A stretch of 64,000 nucleotides of DNA from QKTW01 sp052161885. Its GTDB lineage: Bacteria > Bacteroidota > Bacteroidia > Chitinophagales > Chitinophagaceae. The stretch is from the NCBI GenBank assembly GCA_052161885.1, contig CP197396.1:2604001-2668000 (forward strand), written 5' to 3'. The translations under genes and the position numbers were made by a program. Below the pieces are notes generated by a model that saw only the letters and a list, made by a program, of their open reading frames with translations, did no database searches and was not told the origin of the DNA. Shown here piece after piece: positions 33,533 through 42,971 of this stretch (position 1 is its first letter; every line of letters begins with the position of its first letter).

Positions 33533-33883
33533 ATGAAATCGACAATAAGCATACAGGTAGCGCTTGACGAGAATAAAATGCCTGAAACAATTGAATGGAA
33601 CGCTCCCGATGGTGGCGTACCGGAACTGCAGAAAGCCAAAGGACTGCTCCTGGGCCTGTGGGATGGTGATGAGAAAACAGCTATGCGCATAGATCTCTGG
33701 ACCAATAAAATGATGGTGGACGAAATGAATGATTTTTTCTACCAGTCGCTGCACGGCATGGCAGACACATATGCCCGTGCCACACGCAATGCAGAGCTGG
33801 CAGAAGAACTGAAAGAATTTGCCAAAGGCTTTCATAAAAAAGCAATGGACCTGCTGAACGCAGAAACAGAAAAAGGAGCATAG
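33533..33883 (+). CDS. gldC: Gliding motility protein GldC
   Basis: A 116-residue cytoplasmic protein matching GldC: MKSTISIQVALDENKMPETIEW, the WNAPDGG turn, and a helical C-terminal half (MVDEMNDFFYQSLHGMADTY). In Flavobacterium johnsoniae GldC assists gliding, where the core motor shares parts with type IX secretion. Many non-gliding Bacteroidota keep gldC. The two T9SS cargo proteins in this window agree with the presence of this secretion system. Confidence 0.88.
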   Translation: MKSTISIQVALDENKMPETIEWNAPDGGVPELQKAKGLLLGLWDGDEKTAMRIDLWTNKMMVDEMNDFFYQSLHGMADTYARATRNAELAEELKEFAKGFHKKAMDLLNAETEKGA

Positions 33884-33899
33884 CAGCCTTTTATAGCAG

Positions 33900-34010
33900 T
33901 ACTGACCGCAAAGCACGCAGAGTTGTCGCAGGATCGCAAAGGGATATAAACAAATACTTTGCGGAACCAGGCAAAATCCTTGGCGTCCTTTGCGGTTCCT
34001 CTTTTACAAT
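33900..34010. repeat. Interspersed inverted repeat with CTTTGCG words, copy B
   Basis: ACCGCAAAGCACGCAGAG near the left end and CCTTTGCGGTTCC near the right end form imperfect arms; CGCAAAGG and CTTTGCGGAACC lie inside. The design matches the element at 12525-12660. No coding potential. Confidence 0.5.
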
Positions 34011-34040
34011 ACTACAGTGCTGCAATGTTGCTTAAAAAAT

Positions 34041-34048
34041 TAAATTTG
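34041..34048 (+). promoter_or_regulatory. -7 promoter box of the YqeY-like gene
   Basis: TAAATTTG (TAnnTTTG) lies 17 bp before the ATG at 34066. Confidence 0.6.
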
Positions 34049-34065
34049 CACAAATTCTACAAGCT

Positions 34066-34518
34066 ATGTCTCTGGAAAGTAAGATCATGGAAGAAATGAA
34101 AGTAGCTATGAAAGCTAAAGACGAAGTAGGCCTCCGCACACTCCGCGCTATCAAAGCTGCTATACTGATTGAAAAAACAGCTGAAGGCGCAAAAGAAGCC
34201 CTTACAGAAGCTGACGAACTGAAGATGCTGAACAAAATGGCGAAACAGCGCCGCGATTCTCTGGAAATTTTCACCACACAGAACCGCGAAGACCTCGCTC
34301 AGAAAGAAAGAGAAGAACTGGCAATCATTGAACGTTTCCTGCCGGCTCAAATGAGCGCAGAAGAACTGCAGGCTGCCATCAAAACTATCATTGCAGAAAC
34401 CGGTGCCAGCTCACCTGCCGATATGGGTAAGGTAATGGGTGTTGCCACCAAACAACTGGCCGGCAAAGCGGATGGCAAATTAATTTCTGCCACTGTAAAA
34501 GAGCTGCTGAGCAAGTAA
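34066..34518 (+). CDS. GatB/YqeY domain protein
   Basis: A 150-residue helical protein of the YqeY family, which is homologous to the tRNA-binding tail of the amidotransferase subunit GatB. It starts SLESKIMEEMKVAMKAKDE, has KMAKQRRDSLEIF near residue 63, and ends with the conserved DMGKVMGVATKQLAGKADGK. It is a stand-alone domain whose role is unknown but may involve tRNA contact. Confidence 0.9.
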   Translation: MSLESKIMEEMKVAMKAKDEVGLRTLRAIKAAILIEKTAEGAKEALTEADELKMLNKMAKQRRDSLEIFTTQNREDLAQKEREELAIIERFLPAQMSAEELQAAIKTIIAETGASSPADMGKVMGVATKQLAGKADGKLISATVKELLSK

Positions 34519-34641
34519 CGAGGAAACGGATTAAGGGGTATCCGGAATCGGGAATTTGAATGTTGACAAGTTATCGTGTTAGCATATCGAAATACCAAAA
34601 AACATCTTGATACTTGATACTTACTACCTGATACTAAAAAA
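34519..34641. repeat. Intergenic simple-sequence tract (CTTGATACTTGATACT words)
   Basis: Holds ATCTTGATACTTGATACT followed by ACCTGATACT immediately before the cvpA start codon. Same family as the tract before the aminotransferase at 14.8 kb. Confidence 0.6.
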
Positions 34642-35196
34642 ATGATACTCGACGTCATAGGTCTCATACTTATTATTGCACTGTTTATACGCGGCTACCG
34701 TAAGGGGCTTATTGTAGCCGTGTTTGCAGTGCTGGCGTTGTTGCTGGGTATCATCTGTGCGCTTAAGCTGTCTGGCAGCTTTGCTTCTTTCCTGCTGGAG
34801 AAAGGCTGGGTAACGAGTGGCTGGGCACAGATCATCAGCTATATTATTTTGTTCATAGGTGTGATCTGGATTGTACGGGCCGGCGGAAAGCTGATAGAGA
34901 AAACGGTGGAAGCTGTATGGCTCGGCCTTTTCAACAACCTCAGCGGCGGGCTGCTGTACGCGTTTATTGCCACGGTTATCTGGAGCTCCTGCCTGTGGAT
35001 CGGCAACCATGCCCATTTCTTTACGCCCGAAACCATTGCAGCGTCAAAAACATTTAACTGGTTTTCTCCCGTAGCACCCTGGGTATTTGCACACATCGGT
35101 TCTGTACTGCCTTTTGCCAAAGGTCTGTTTGGTGACCTGCAGCATTTCTTCGACCAGGTAAACCAGCATATGCCGGAACATGTGGGTACTCATTGA
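34642..35196 (+). CDS. cvpA: CvpA family membrane protein
   Basis: A 184-residue protein with four predicted membrane helices (about residues 3-20, 24-44, 60-82 and 100-120). It opens with MILDVIGLILIIALFIRGYR, and the GYRKGLI turn after helix 1 is typical of CvpA. Family members affect envelope integrity and, in E. coli, colicin V production; the molecular function is not settled. It overlaps pabA by 17 bp, implying co-translation. Confidence 0.85.
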   Translation: MILDVIGLILIIALFIRGYRKGLIVAVFAVLALLLGIICALKLSGSFASFLLEKGWVTSGWAQIISYIILFIGVIWIVRAGGKLIEKTVEAVWLGLFNNLSGGLLYAFIATVIWSSCLWIGNHAHFFTPETIAASKTFNWFSPVAPWVFAHIGSVLPFAKGLFGDLQHFFDQVNQHMPEHVGTH

Positions 35197-35749
35197 CAAC
35201 TACGATTCCTTTACTTACATACTGCATCACTACCTGCTGCTAACCGGCCACGAATGCGTCGTATATCGTAACGATGCCATAGGCCTGCAGGAATTGGTGA
35301 CGCTTAATCCATCGAGACTCATTATTTCCCCGGGCCCGGAAACGCCACTCCAGGCGGGCATTTCTATGGATGCCATCCGGTACTTCCACGACCGGATACC
35401 TATCCTCGGTATATGTCTCGGCCACCAGGCACTGGGTATGTTCTTTGGCGCGGCACTCGTACGTGCACCCTACCCCATGCATGGCAAGACCAGCATGATA
35501 CAGCACAACGGCAACAATATTTTTGATAAAATTGATGCATCTGCTGAAGTGATGCGATACCATTCTCTCGCTATTGAGCAAACTCCGGGTACGGGCCTTG
35601 AAATAACCGCCCGCAGCACCGACGACAACTGTATCATGGGAGTGGCACATAACCGGTATCCCTGTATCGGCCTGCAGTTTCACCCCGAGTCTGTAGGCAC
35701 CACCAACGGACAACAAATGCTGCACAACTGGGCCGGAATGTACAGGTGA
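35180..35749 (+). CDS. pabA: Aminodeoxychorismate/anthranilate synthase component II
   Basis: A 189-residue class I glutamine amidotransferase. It begins VLIDNYDSFTYILHHYL and has the nucleophilic cysteine in GICLGHQALG near residue 78 and the His-Glu pair in LQFHPESVGT near 170. It supplies ammonia to chorismate for folate or tryptophan synthesis; the partner subunit is not in the window, so PabA and TrpG roles cannot be separated. Translationally coupled to cvpA by a 17-bp overlap. Confidence 0.88.
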   Translation: MWVLIDNYDSFTYILHHYLLLTGHECVVYRNDAIGLQELVTLNPSRLIISPGPETPLQAGISMDAIRYFHDRIPILGICLGHQALGMFFGAALVRAPYPMHGKTSMIQHNGNNIFDKIDASAEVMRYHSLAIEQTPGTGLEITARSTDDNCIMGVAHNRYPCIGLQFHPESVGTTNGQQMLHNWAGMYR

Positions 35750-35899
35750 TTGGGATGTGGGATATGAGATGTAAGATATGAGATTTGGGATATGAGATGT
35801 AGGATATGTGTATTGGGAATTTGAGAGCCAAGTTTCGATCTTACTATTGCCTATTGACGTTTCACCTCTGACTTTTCACCATTCACCATTGACCATTCA
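35750..35899. repeat. Intergenic simple-sequence tract (GGGATATGAGATGT and ACCATTCACCATTG words)
   Basis: The left half repeats GGGATATGAGATGTAAGATA-type words; the right half is TTCACCATTCACCATTGACC-type. The gap between convergent genes holds nothing else. The left half is the reverse complement of the ACATCTCAAATC words seen at 32.1 and 43.1 kb. Confidence 0.7.
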
Positions 35900-37129
35900 C
35901 TATCCCATCTTTCCTGCCTTATAGGCCTCCTGGTATTGATGATACATCTTCTTTACTTTACGCGCATAATGCTGCGCATAACTGACTATTTCCTCCTGCC
36001 ATTTATCATCGTGGCCAAATGCGATCAATTTATCAGCGACCGCGGCGCCCTGCCTGCCACTGCTGCGCAACTGCGATGATGCAGTAAGCATGGCCATATC
36101 ATCTATCACCTGGTACATATCGCGGTACTGGTCTTTTACCAGCTGGAAATTGATATTATGTTTTGTAGGCTGCATCTCCTGTATAAGGTATGCTTCATCT
36201 TTAAACACCGTTGTGCTGAGCAGGGCCGGCGGGCGGTTCTGCATGCGCTGTTGTATGGCCACCACACGATGTGCTTCCGTTTCCCATTGGGGTTGTTTTA
36301 TTTTAACAAATGGCGTGAGTGAAGATTGTACGGCCTGCTTCATTTCTACCAGCATATAATCATCTTCTTCCTTCAGACTGCGGAGCAGAAAGGCATAACG
36401 CTTCAGGCCAACACTGCCCGTACCGGCAAGACGGTATACCGCATCTATCACTTCATAATTAAACGGTCCGTCACTACTGTACATGATCCAATCTGTGATA
36501 TGGTAACAGAGCTCCCTTTTCAGGAATTTATCTATTTCAAAATGCCGCGGATCATCCATCATTATCACCAGCCGGTCTTTCTTTTTGACGGTACGCTTCT
36601 TCAGTATACGCTTTTGTTTATGCCTGCTCACAGCATTTAAAAAATCCTGTACAATGCCTTTTGCTGTCTGCGGTTCTATATAATTGGCTTTGCCCTTTTC
36701 CAGCAAATGCGAGTATGTGCGGAGAAAAAGCTGTGCCATGTTCAATGCTTTTTTCTCTTCAATTTTCATAATCTCAAATGCAATGAAAATACTGGTAACC
36801 ATCCGTACAATTTCCCACGCAGCCGGTGCCAGCAAGGCCTCATCAAAATCATTCAGATCAAAATACACCAGCCTGTTATCTCCGCGGAAACTTCCGAAAT
36901 TTTCCAGGTGCAGGTCGCCGCTGATCCAGCTGTATGGAGAACCGGGGAAACTCCTTTCAGCAGCAAGATCTTCATAAAATATATGACATGTGCCCCTGTA
37001 AAACCGGAACATATTTTCTGCCATAAATCTGTATTTCAGTTCCAGCATCTCCGGCAGACGCCCTTCATTAAACTTCCGGATGCGGTGAATAAGCGAAGCC
37101 ATAGGCAGGGATATTGTGTGTTGTATCAT
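35900..37129 (-). CDS. DUF2252 family protein
   Basis: A 409-residue protein of the DUF2252 family. The kinase-like core includes YRGTCHIFYEDLA, WISGDLHLENFGSFRGDNRL near residue 70, and YFDLNDFDEALLAPAAWEI near 90. These resemble the HxDxxxxN-type catalytic loop and metal site of aminoglycoside-phosphotransferase-like kinases. No substrate is known. It lies 84 bp after the TolC gene on the same strand, but a terminator stands between them. Confidence 0.82.
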   Translation of the reverse strand: MIQHTISLPMASLIHRIRKFNEGRLPEMLELKYRFMAENMFRFYRGTCHIFYEDLAAERSFPGSPYSWISGDLHLENFGSFRGDNRLVYFDLNDFDEALLAPAAWEIVRMVTSIFIAFEIMKIEEKKALNMAQLFLRTYSHLLEKGKANYIEPQTAKGIVQDFLNAVSRHKQKRILKKRTVKKKDRLVIMMDDPRHFEIDKFLKRELCYHITDWIMYSSDGPFNYEVIDAVYRLAGTGSVGLKRYAFLLRSLKEEDDYMLVEMKQAVQSSLTPFVKIKQPQWETEAHRVVAIQQRMQNRPPALLSTTVFKDEAYLIQEMQPTKHNINFQLVKDQYRDMYQVIDDMAMLTASSQLRSSGRQGAAVADKLIAFGHDDKWQEEIVSYAQHYARKVKKMYHQYQEAYKAGKMG

Positions 37130-37159
37130 CAGCAGGATAAATCTGCTTCATTACCGATA

Positions 37160-37192
37160 AAAAAATAGTGCCTCCCCTGAAGAAGGCACTAC
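37160..37192 (-). terminator. Terminator of the RND-TolC operon
   Basis: On the minus strand TAGTGCCT pairs with AGGCACTA and is followed by seven T. It lies about 22 bp after the TolC stop codon. Confidence 0.85.
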
Positions 37193-37213
37193 CTGTAGAT
37201 ATTTTTCACACTA

Positions 37214-38509
37214 TTATTTTACCAGTCCGTTCTCTAGTTGCAATACAACAGTTTCGTTGAGCTTTACATTGTAAATAGCTGTGTATAACCGCAGCAGTGC
37301 TGTTACATAATCGCTCTCTGCCTGCCTGGCCTCCAGCGTGGTAGCCACTCCCACCCGGAAGCGGGCCCGTTGGATATTCAGATTTTCCCTTGCGTCTTTT
37401 ATATTTTCTGTTTCGAGCTTATAAGCGCTTACCGATACTCCATAATTTCCCCATGCAGTCCGGTACTGCCGGCCGAGGTCTGTATTCTGTTTCTCATACA
37501 GCAGCTCATCGCGAAATGCCTGCAGGGATGCCACTTTATATTGCCTGCGGTAATTTCCACCCATAAATACAGGCACGTTCAGGTTTAAAGAACCACTCGG
37601 ACCGTAGCTTCTTGTAAACAGCGCAAAACCCGTCTGGCTGGTGCTGCGGGAATAATTATAAGCGCCATTTGCCGTAAGCGAAGGCAGCATGTATGATTTC
37701 TGTATTTTGGCATTCAGTTTCGACACTTCCACATTCTCACGCGCTGCCGCAAGACCAAAGTTTATTTCTTTGATACGGTCTTTATCTTCGGGCACAAGCG
37801 TAACATCTACAGGCAAACTGTCATCTACCACCCATGTAGCCATTTCATCAACGCCCATCAGCAGGTTCAGGTTGCCAAAAGAATTATTGAGCGCTGCCAT
37901 CTGGTTCAGCGAGTCAGAGCGACGGGCGTTGTAATCTACTTTGGCCTGCAGGTAATCAGTCTTCACCCCGGTTCCTATGTCAAACTTTGCTTTAGAAAGG
38001 TCCATGCGCACTTTTGCCAGGCCTATACCGGTGTCGATGGCGATAAGCTGCTGCTGCTGCCATACACTTTGCGCATAGTATTGTATCACCTGTGCAACCG
38101 TTGCCTGCACCTGTGCTTTGAGATTCAGGTCGCCAATCTTTTCCAGTACATCCAGCTGCTTTTTCAGGTAAAACATTTTACCACCATCAAAGAGTGTCCA
38201 GCTGAGATTCAAACTGCCATTGTAAGAAGATGCACGGGCATCTTTACGATCCTGCGTACCGCCGGCAGCCAGCTCAGAGTGTGTATTTGAGCTGCTTCCG
38301 TTCAATGCACCGGAACCATATACACTGGGGAGCATACCGGCATTACCGGCAGTATTGTTTGCAGTTGCCTGCTGTGCCGCTACTTTGGCAATACGTATAT
38401 CGAAATTATGTTCCAGTGCCTTATCAATGGCATCTTCCAGGGTAAGGTGCTCCTGTGCATATGCCACCGGACTGCAGAACAGAAATATTATTAAAAAGCG
38501 TTTCAGCAT
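37214..38509 (-). CDS. TolC family outer membrane efflux protein
   Basis: A 431-residue exported protein. A signal peptide (residues 1-18, VAYAQ) precedes two tandem outer-membrane-efflux repeats rich in long helices. It opens HLTLEDAIDKALEHNFDIRIA and has the repeat-boundary RAIFNV-like strand. It should form the trimeric outer membrane channel for the RND pump encoded two bases upstream. No membrane fusion protein gene is present in this operon. Confidence 0.9.
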   Translation of the reverse strand: MLKRFLIIFLFCSPVAYAQEHLTLEDAIDKALEHNFDIRIAKVAAQQATANNTAGNAGMLPSVYGSGALNGSSSNTHSELAAGGTQDRKDARASSYNGSLNLSWTLFDGGKMFYLKKQLDVLEKIGDLNLKAQVQATVAQVIQYYAQSVWQQQQLIAIDTGIGLAKVRMDLSKAKFDIGTGVKTDYLQAKVDYNARRSDSLNQMAALNNSFGNLNLLMGVDEMATWVVDDSLPVDVTLVPEDKDRIKEINFGLAAARENVEVSKLNAKIQKSYMLPSLTANGAYNYSRSTSQTGFALFTRSYGPSGSLNLNVPVFMGGNYRRQYKVASLQAFRDELLYEKQNTDLGRQYRTAWGNYGVSVSAYKLETENIKDARENLNIQRARFRVGVATTLEARQAESDYVTALLRLYTAIYNVKLNETVVLQLENGLVK

Positions 38510-38511
38510 GT

Positions 38512-41500
38512 TTATTCATTCAGTTTTTCAATGGCCGTAGGTTTCTCTTCTTTTGTGCGGGAAAGGAAAGTATACATTACCGGCACAATAAACAACGACA
38601 GCAACAGTGAGAACATTACCCCACCTACTATTACAATACCCAGCGGTATACGGCTGGTAGACGCAGCACCCAGCGAAAGCGCCAGTGGTAATGCTCCAAA
38701 CACCATTGCCAGGCTGGTCATAAGAATAGGACGCAGACGCATGGAGGCCGAGTACACTGCCGACTCTGTTTTGGAGGTCCCTTTACTGCGGATATGGTTT
38801 GCGTATTCTACGATCAGGATACCATTTTTGGTTACAAGACCTATCAGCATGATCATACCGATCTCTGAGAATATGTTCAGCGTCTGGTGAAAGACCCATA
38901 GCGACAGCAACGCACCGGCTATAGCCAGCGGTACCGTAAGCATAATGATAAACGGATCTATAAAACTTTCAAACTGGGCGGCCAGGATCAGGTAGATGAG
39001 AATAAGCGCCAGGATAAAGGCAAAAGATGTATTGGACGAACTCTCTACATAGTCCTGCGAAGAACCTGCAAGTGATGTAGTAAAGCTGTCGTCTATCACC
39101 TTCTCTTTTACCAGCTTGGCATAAATATCCTGCATAGCATTGATACCATCGCCAATGGTATGGCCGGGCGAGAGGTTGGCAGAGACAGTAGCAGATTTAT
39201 ACCTGTTATAGTGATATATCTGTGAAGGACTTGTAGACTCTTTTACATCTACAAGATTATCCAGCGATATCTGCTGCCCGTTTTTGGTGCGCACATAATA
39301 TTCGCGCAAGTCTACAGGCCGGTCCCTGTTTTCGCGCAGCACTTGCCCTATTACCTGGTATTGCTTGCCGCTGATGGTGAAATACCCGAGGCGGCCGTTA
39401 CTGAGTGCAAACTGCAGCGTCTGCGATACATCAGAAACGGAGATCCCTAACTGAGAAGCTTTTCCCCGGTTTACAGAAACGGTAAGCTCCGGTTTATTAA
39501 ATTTCAGGTCCACATCCACACCCTGGAATACCGGGTTCTGGTTGGCTTCATCCAGGAATTTAGGAAGTGCCACCGCCAGTTTGTCGAAGTCAATATTCTG
39601 CAATACAAATGCAACCGGGAAAGCACTGCCGCCGCGCTGCACCGCAATTGTCTGTTCCTGTATGGCAAAGGCCCGGCCAAAATTCATCCGCTGAAAATTC
39701 CGGTTTACCATCTGTACAATATCATCCTGGCTGCGGCTGCGTTTATCGCTTTCTACAAGGCGCACATTTCCCCGTCCCGTGTTTACAGCACCGGTACCGC
39801 CATATGCCGGAGACGTAATAGACAATACCACTTCTTTTTCGGGAATACTGTCCATAAGCGCGTTCACGATCTGGTTCATGTATTTGTCCATCGCATCGTA
39901 GGAAGTTCCTTCAGGAGCAGTGACCTGGTAACTGAAGCGGCTGCGGTCTTCAAGCGGCGCGAGTTCACTTTTCATAGTGGCACCTATCAGGAATATAAGC
40001 ACAAAGCAGACACCGATTGCCGCCAGTGCTATCCATTTATGACGCATTACCCAAACGAGCGCTTTTTTGTATCCGCGCTCCATTCCTACGAAAAAAGGTT
40101 CTGTTTTTACATAAAAGCGGGAAGGCTTATGCACATTCCGCGTCATCAGTACATTGAGCACTGGCGTAAGCGTAAGCGATACGAAAGCAGAGATAAGCAC
40201 CGCACCTGCCACTACAATACCAAATTCACGGAACAAACGCCCTGTAAACCCCTGCAGAAACACGATAGGAAGGAACACGACCGCCAGTGTAATGGAAGTG
40301 GATATTACTGCGAAATAAATCTCCTCACTACCCTCCCTTGCAGCTCTATGCTTATCCATGCCCTGTTCTATCTTTTTAAAGATATTTTCCGTGACCACAA
40401 TACCGTCATCCACCACAAGACCGGTTGCCAGTACGATGGCCAGCAGTGTAAGGATATTGATCGTAAAGCCCATTATGTACATGATGAAAAATGCACCTAT
40501 AAGGCTCACCGGGATATCTATGAGCGGACGGAAAGCAATCAGCCAATCACGGAAAAAGAGGTAAATGATAATAATCACAAGTGAAAATGCCACTATAAGT
40601 GTTTCTTCCACTTCGTCAATCGATTTTTTGATGTATGCGGTATTATCAAGCGCAATAGCAACCTTAAAATCCTTAGGAATGTCTTTTTTCAGCTGGTCAA
40701 ACCTTTTATAGAACTCGTCGGCAATGGCTACATAGTTGGAGCCGGGCTGCGGGATAACAGCCAGCGCCACCATGAGCACACCACTTTCACGCAATGCGGT
40801 TTCTTCATTTTCCGGCCCCAGCACCGCATCGCCTATATCGCGGAGATGAACGTCTACGCTGTCAATGTTTTTCACAATCAGGTTGCGGAAATCTTCTTCT
40901 GTAAAAAGACGGCCGAATGTGCGCACAGAAAGCTCCGTATTATAGCCGTAGATCTTGCCCGAAGGAAGTTCTACGTTTTGCTTGTTCAAAGCATCCTGCA
41001 CATCCTGGAAAGTAATTCCATACCCCGACATTTTAAACGGATCAAGCCAGAGGCGCATAGAATAGCGGCGCTGTCCCTGTATCTGGATGCTGCTGACACC
41101 GGGAATGGTCTGCAGTTTTTCTACCAGCACATTTTCTGCATAGTCCGAAAGCTCCATGATATTCTTCGTTTCGCTCTGCACGGTCATGGAGATGATAGCC
41201 TGGGCGTTGGCATCTGCTTTGGTTACCACCGGCGGGGCATCAATATCCTGCGGCAGACTGCGCACGGCCTGCGACACTTTATCACGGACGTCATTGGCGG
41301 CAGATTCAAGATCTGCACCGAGGTTAAACTCTACGGTAATGTTGCTGGCCCCCTGCGAACTGGTAGAGGAAATATTCTTAATACCTGCAATACCATTGAT
41401 CGATTTTTCCAGCGGCTCCGTAATCTGCGATTCAATAATGTCAGGATTGGCGCCGGCATATGAAGTGCGGACGTTGATGATCGGCGGATCAATAGAAGGA

Positions 41501-41610
41501 TAATCCCTTATTCCGAGAAAGTTAAAGCCTATAGCACCAAAAATGATGATGATGATATTGAGTACTATAGCTAAAACCGGACGCCGGAGGGATATGGAAG
41601 GTAAACTCAT
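38512..41610 (-). CDS. RND efflux transporter permease (HAE1/AcrB type)
   Basis: A 1032-residue inner-membrane pump of the hydrophobe/amphiphile efflux class. It has 12 predicted membrane helices in two halves, each with a large periplasmic loop. The N-terminus is SLRRPVLAIVLNIIIIIFGA; the proton-relay Asp pair sits in ATGLVVDDGIVVTENIF near residue 400. The last helix ends IVPVMYTFLSRTKEEKP. It is first in a two-gene operon with TolC. The usual periplasmic adaptor gene is absent; upstream is the divergent superoxide dismutase gene. Confidence 0.95.
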   Translation of the reverse strand: MSLPSISLRRPVLAIVLNIIIIIFGAIGFNFLGIRDYPSIDPPIINVRTSYAGANPDIIESQITEPLEKSINGIAGIKNISSTSSQGASNITVEFNLGADLESAANDVRDKVSQAVRSLPQDIDAPPVVTKADANAQAIISMTVQSETKNIMELSDYAENVLVEKLQTIPGVSSIQIQGQRRYSMRLWLDPFKMSGYGITFQDVQDALNKQNVELPSGKIYGYNTELSVRTFGRLFTEEDFRNLIVKNIDSVDVHLRDIGDAVLGPENEETALRESGVLMVALAVIPQPGSNYVAIADEFYKRFDQLKKDIPKDFKVAIALDNTAYIKKSIDEVEETLIVAFSLVIIIIYLFFRDWLIAFRPLIDIPVSLIGAFFIMYIMGFTINILTLLAIVLATGLVVDDGIVVTENIFKKIEQGMDKHRAAREGSEEIYFAVISTSITLAVVFLPIVFLQGFTGRLFREFGIVVAGAVLISAFVSLTLTPVLNVLMTRNVHKPSRFYVKTEPFFVGMERGYKKALVWVMRHKWIALAAIGVCFVLIFLIGATMKSELAPLEDRSRFSYQVTAPEGTSYDAMDKYMNQIVNALMDSIPEKEVVLSITSPAYGGTGAVNTGRGNVRLVESDKRSRSQDDIVQMVNRNFQRMNFGRAFAIQEQTIAVQRGGSAFPVAFVLQNIDFDKLAVALPKFLDEANQNPVFQGVDVDLKFNKPELTVSVNRGKASQLGISVSDVSQTLQFALSNGRLGYFTISGKQYQVIGQVLRENRDRPVDLREYYVRTKNGQQISLDNLVDVKESTSPSQIYHYNRYKSATVSANLSPGHTIGDGINAMQDIYAKLVKEKVIDDSFTTSLAGSSQDYVESSSNTSFAFILALILIYLILAAQFESFIDPFIIMLTVPLAIAGALLSLWVFHQTLNIFSEIGMIMLIGLVTKNGILIVEYANHIRSKGTSKTESAVYSASMRLRPILMTSLAMVFGALPLALSLGAASTSRIPLGIVIVGGVMFSLLLSLFIVPVMYTFLSRTKEEKPTAIEKLNE

Positions 41611-41848
41611 GCAATGCTGTTTCGGAGGATTCTTTTTTCAAATATAAAGAGACTAAACACACTGTTGCTACAGACTAAAAAACAAGCCAAACGTTTAAAA
41701 TCCTGCTATAAAAATGTGCCAGCAATATATCCCATATTCATTATATCACAACAATTGAAAAATATAATGGCATAATGTTTATCAATTTTGCGTGGTTAGC
41801 GTATGACTTTTAACTTTGAGCATTCAAACTTTCAAAAACATCTCAACT

Positions 41849-42451
41849 ATGGCACACACTCTTCCTGCATTATCATATGCATTTGATGCTTTAGAACCGC
41901 ATATTGACGCGCAGACAATGCAGATCCATCATGACAAACATCACCAGGCTTATGTAGATAACCTCAACAAGGCTATCGCCGGTACAGATGCTGAAAATCT
42001 TTCCCTGGAAGATCTGATGGCCAATATCTCCAAATATCCTGCTGCAGTGCGCAACAATGGCGGCGGCCATTATAACCACAGTCTTTTCTGGACAGTACTG
42101 GGTGCCAATGGCGGCCAGCCGGAAGGAGATCTTGCCAATGCGATCAACGAAACTTTCGGCTCACTCGACGGACTGAAAGAAAAAATGAACACTGCCGGTG
42201 CTACACGTTTTGGCAGCGGCTGGGCATGGCTCATCGTGAAGGACGGCAAACTGGAAGTTTGCTCTACTCCTAACCAGGATAACCCGGTGATGGATATTGC
42301 TGAGGTAAAGGGCACACCGATCCTCGGTATTGACGTATGGGAACATGCTTATTACCTGAAATACCAGAACAAGCGCCCTGATTACCTGGCTGCCATCTGG
42401 AACGTAATTAACTGGGCTGAAGTAGCTAAACGCTACAGCGCAGCGAAATAA
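41849..42451 (+). CDS. Superoxide dismutase, Fe/Mn type
   Basis: A 200-residue enzyme. It begins HTLPALSYAFDALEPHIDAQ. The four metal ligands are His in MQIHHDKHHQAY near 27, His in NNGGGHYNHSLFW near 78, and the Asp and His in DVWEHAYYLKYQNKRPDYL near 160. No signal peptide is present, so it is cytosolic. Iron and manganese use cannot be told apart here. An in-frame TTG at 41816 adds 11 residues without homology; the ATG at 41849 is used. Confidence 0.95.
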   Translation: MAHTLPALSYAFDALEPHIDAQTMQIHHDKHHQAYVDNLNKAIAGTDAENLSLEDLMANISKYPAAVRNNGGGHYNHSLFWTVLGANGGQPEGDLANAINETFGSLDGLKEKMNTAGATRFGSGWAWLIVKDGKLEVCSTPNQDNPVMDIAEVKGTPILGIDVWEHAYYLKYQNKRPDYLAAIWNVINWAEVAKRYSAAK

Positions 42452-42464
42452 TCAATGCATAAAT

Positions 42465-42498
42465 AAAAAAACAGCCTGCAGATGCAGGCTGTTTTTTT
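42465..42498. terminator. Bidirectional terminator after superoxide dismutase
   Basis: ACAGCCTGCA pairs with TGCAGGCTGT between runs of seven A and seven T, so it ends both the dismutase gene and the convergent lipoprotein gene. Confidence 0.9.
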
Positions 42499-42510
42499 AT
42501 TTATTACCAG

Positions 42511-42942
42511 CTATTGTTTTACCCAAGTCAGTGTATAATCACTTTCAACCAGAGGGGTAGTAGTGTCTACACCGGAAAGCGTCATTGTATTTCCGGATAA
42601 GGTATAATTGAGCGTATCATATACCGGACCCCCTTGCGGTTTAAGCCCCAGCTTCGACGAAGAGAAAACTGCATAATTTCCCGTTACGACAACGCTATCC
42701 TGATTGCTTGCAGTAAAACCTCCATGACCATCAAACTGATAAAAAGCGAAATATTGCCCGGGGGCGTAAGTAGTGTCTGTAATATCATATTCCGGTGGTA
42801 TGAAATATTTGATGACCGTAACTACATGCTCTTTTTGCAGTGCCCATTTACCAGCTAAGCTGTCGCTGCTGCCTTTGTGGCAGGAAGTAATCGTAAGAAA
42901 CGCACCGGTACCTAGTATACCGAATAGGATAAGTTTTTTCAT
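42511..42942 (-). CDS. Lipocalin-like lipoprotein
   Basis: A 143-residue lipoprotein with signal peptide MKKLILFGILGTGAFLTITSC, where the Cys at residue 21 is the lipidation site. The body starts LAGKWALQKEHVV and ends in short strands (DTLNYTLSGNTMTL), the pattern of small lipocalin-like proteins common in Bacteroidota. No ligand can be named. A longer frame to 43056 is rejected because the signal peptide starts at 42942. Confidence 0.75.
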   Translation of the reverse strand: MKKLILFGILGTGAFLTITSCHKGSSDSLAGKWALQKEHVVTVIKYFIPPEYDITDTTYAPGQYFAFYQFDGHGGFTASNQDSVVVTGNYAVFSSSKLGLKPQGGPVYDTLNYTLSGNTMTLSGVDTTTPLVESDYTLTWVKQ

Positions 42943-42971
42943 ACCGCGAATATTAAAAATATTCCACACAT

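Noticed and set aside
40039..40584. 181-codon plus-strand frame inside the RND permease
   Set aside because: Antisense shadow of a long, clearly conserved gene; rich in His, Lys and Tyr with no domain.
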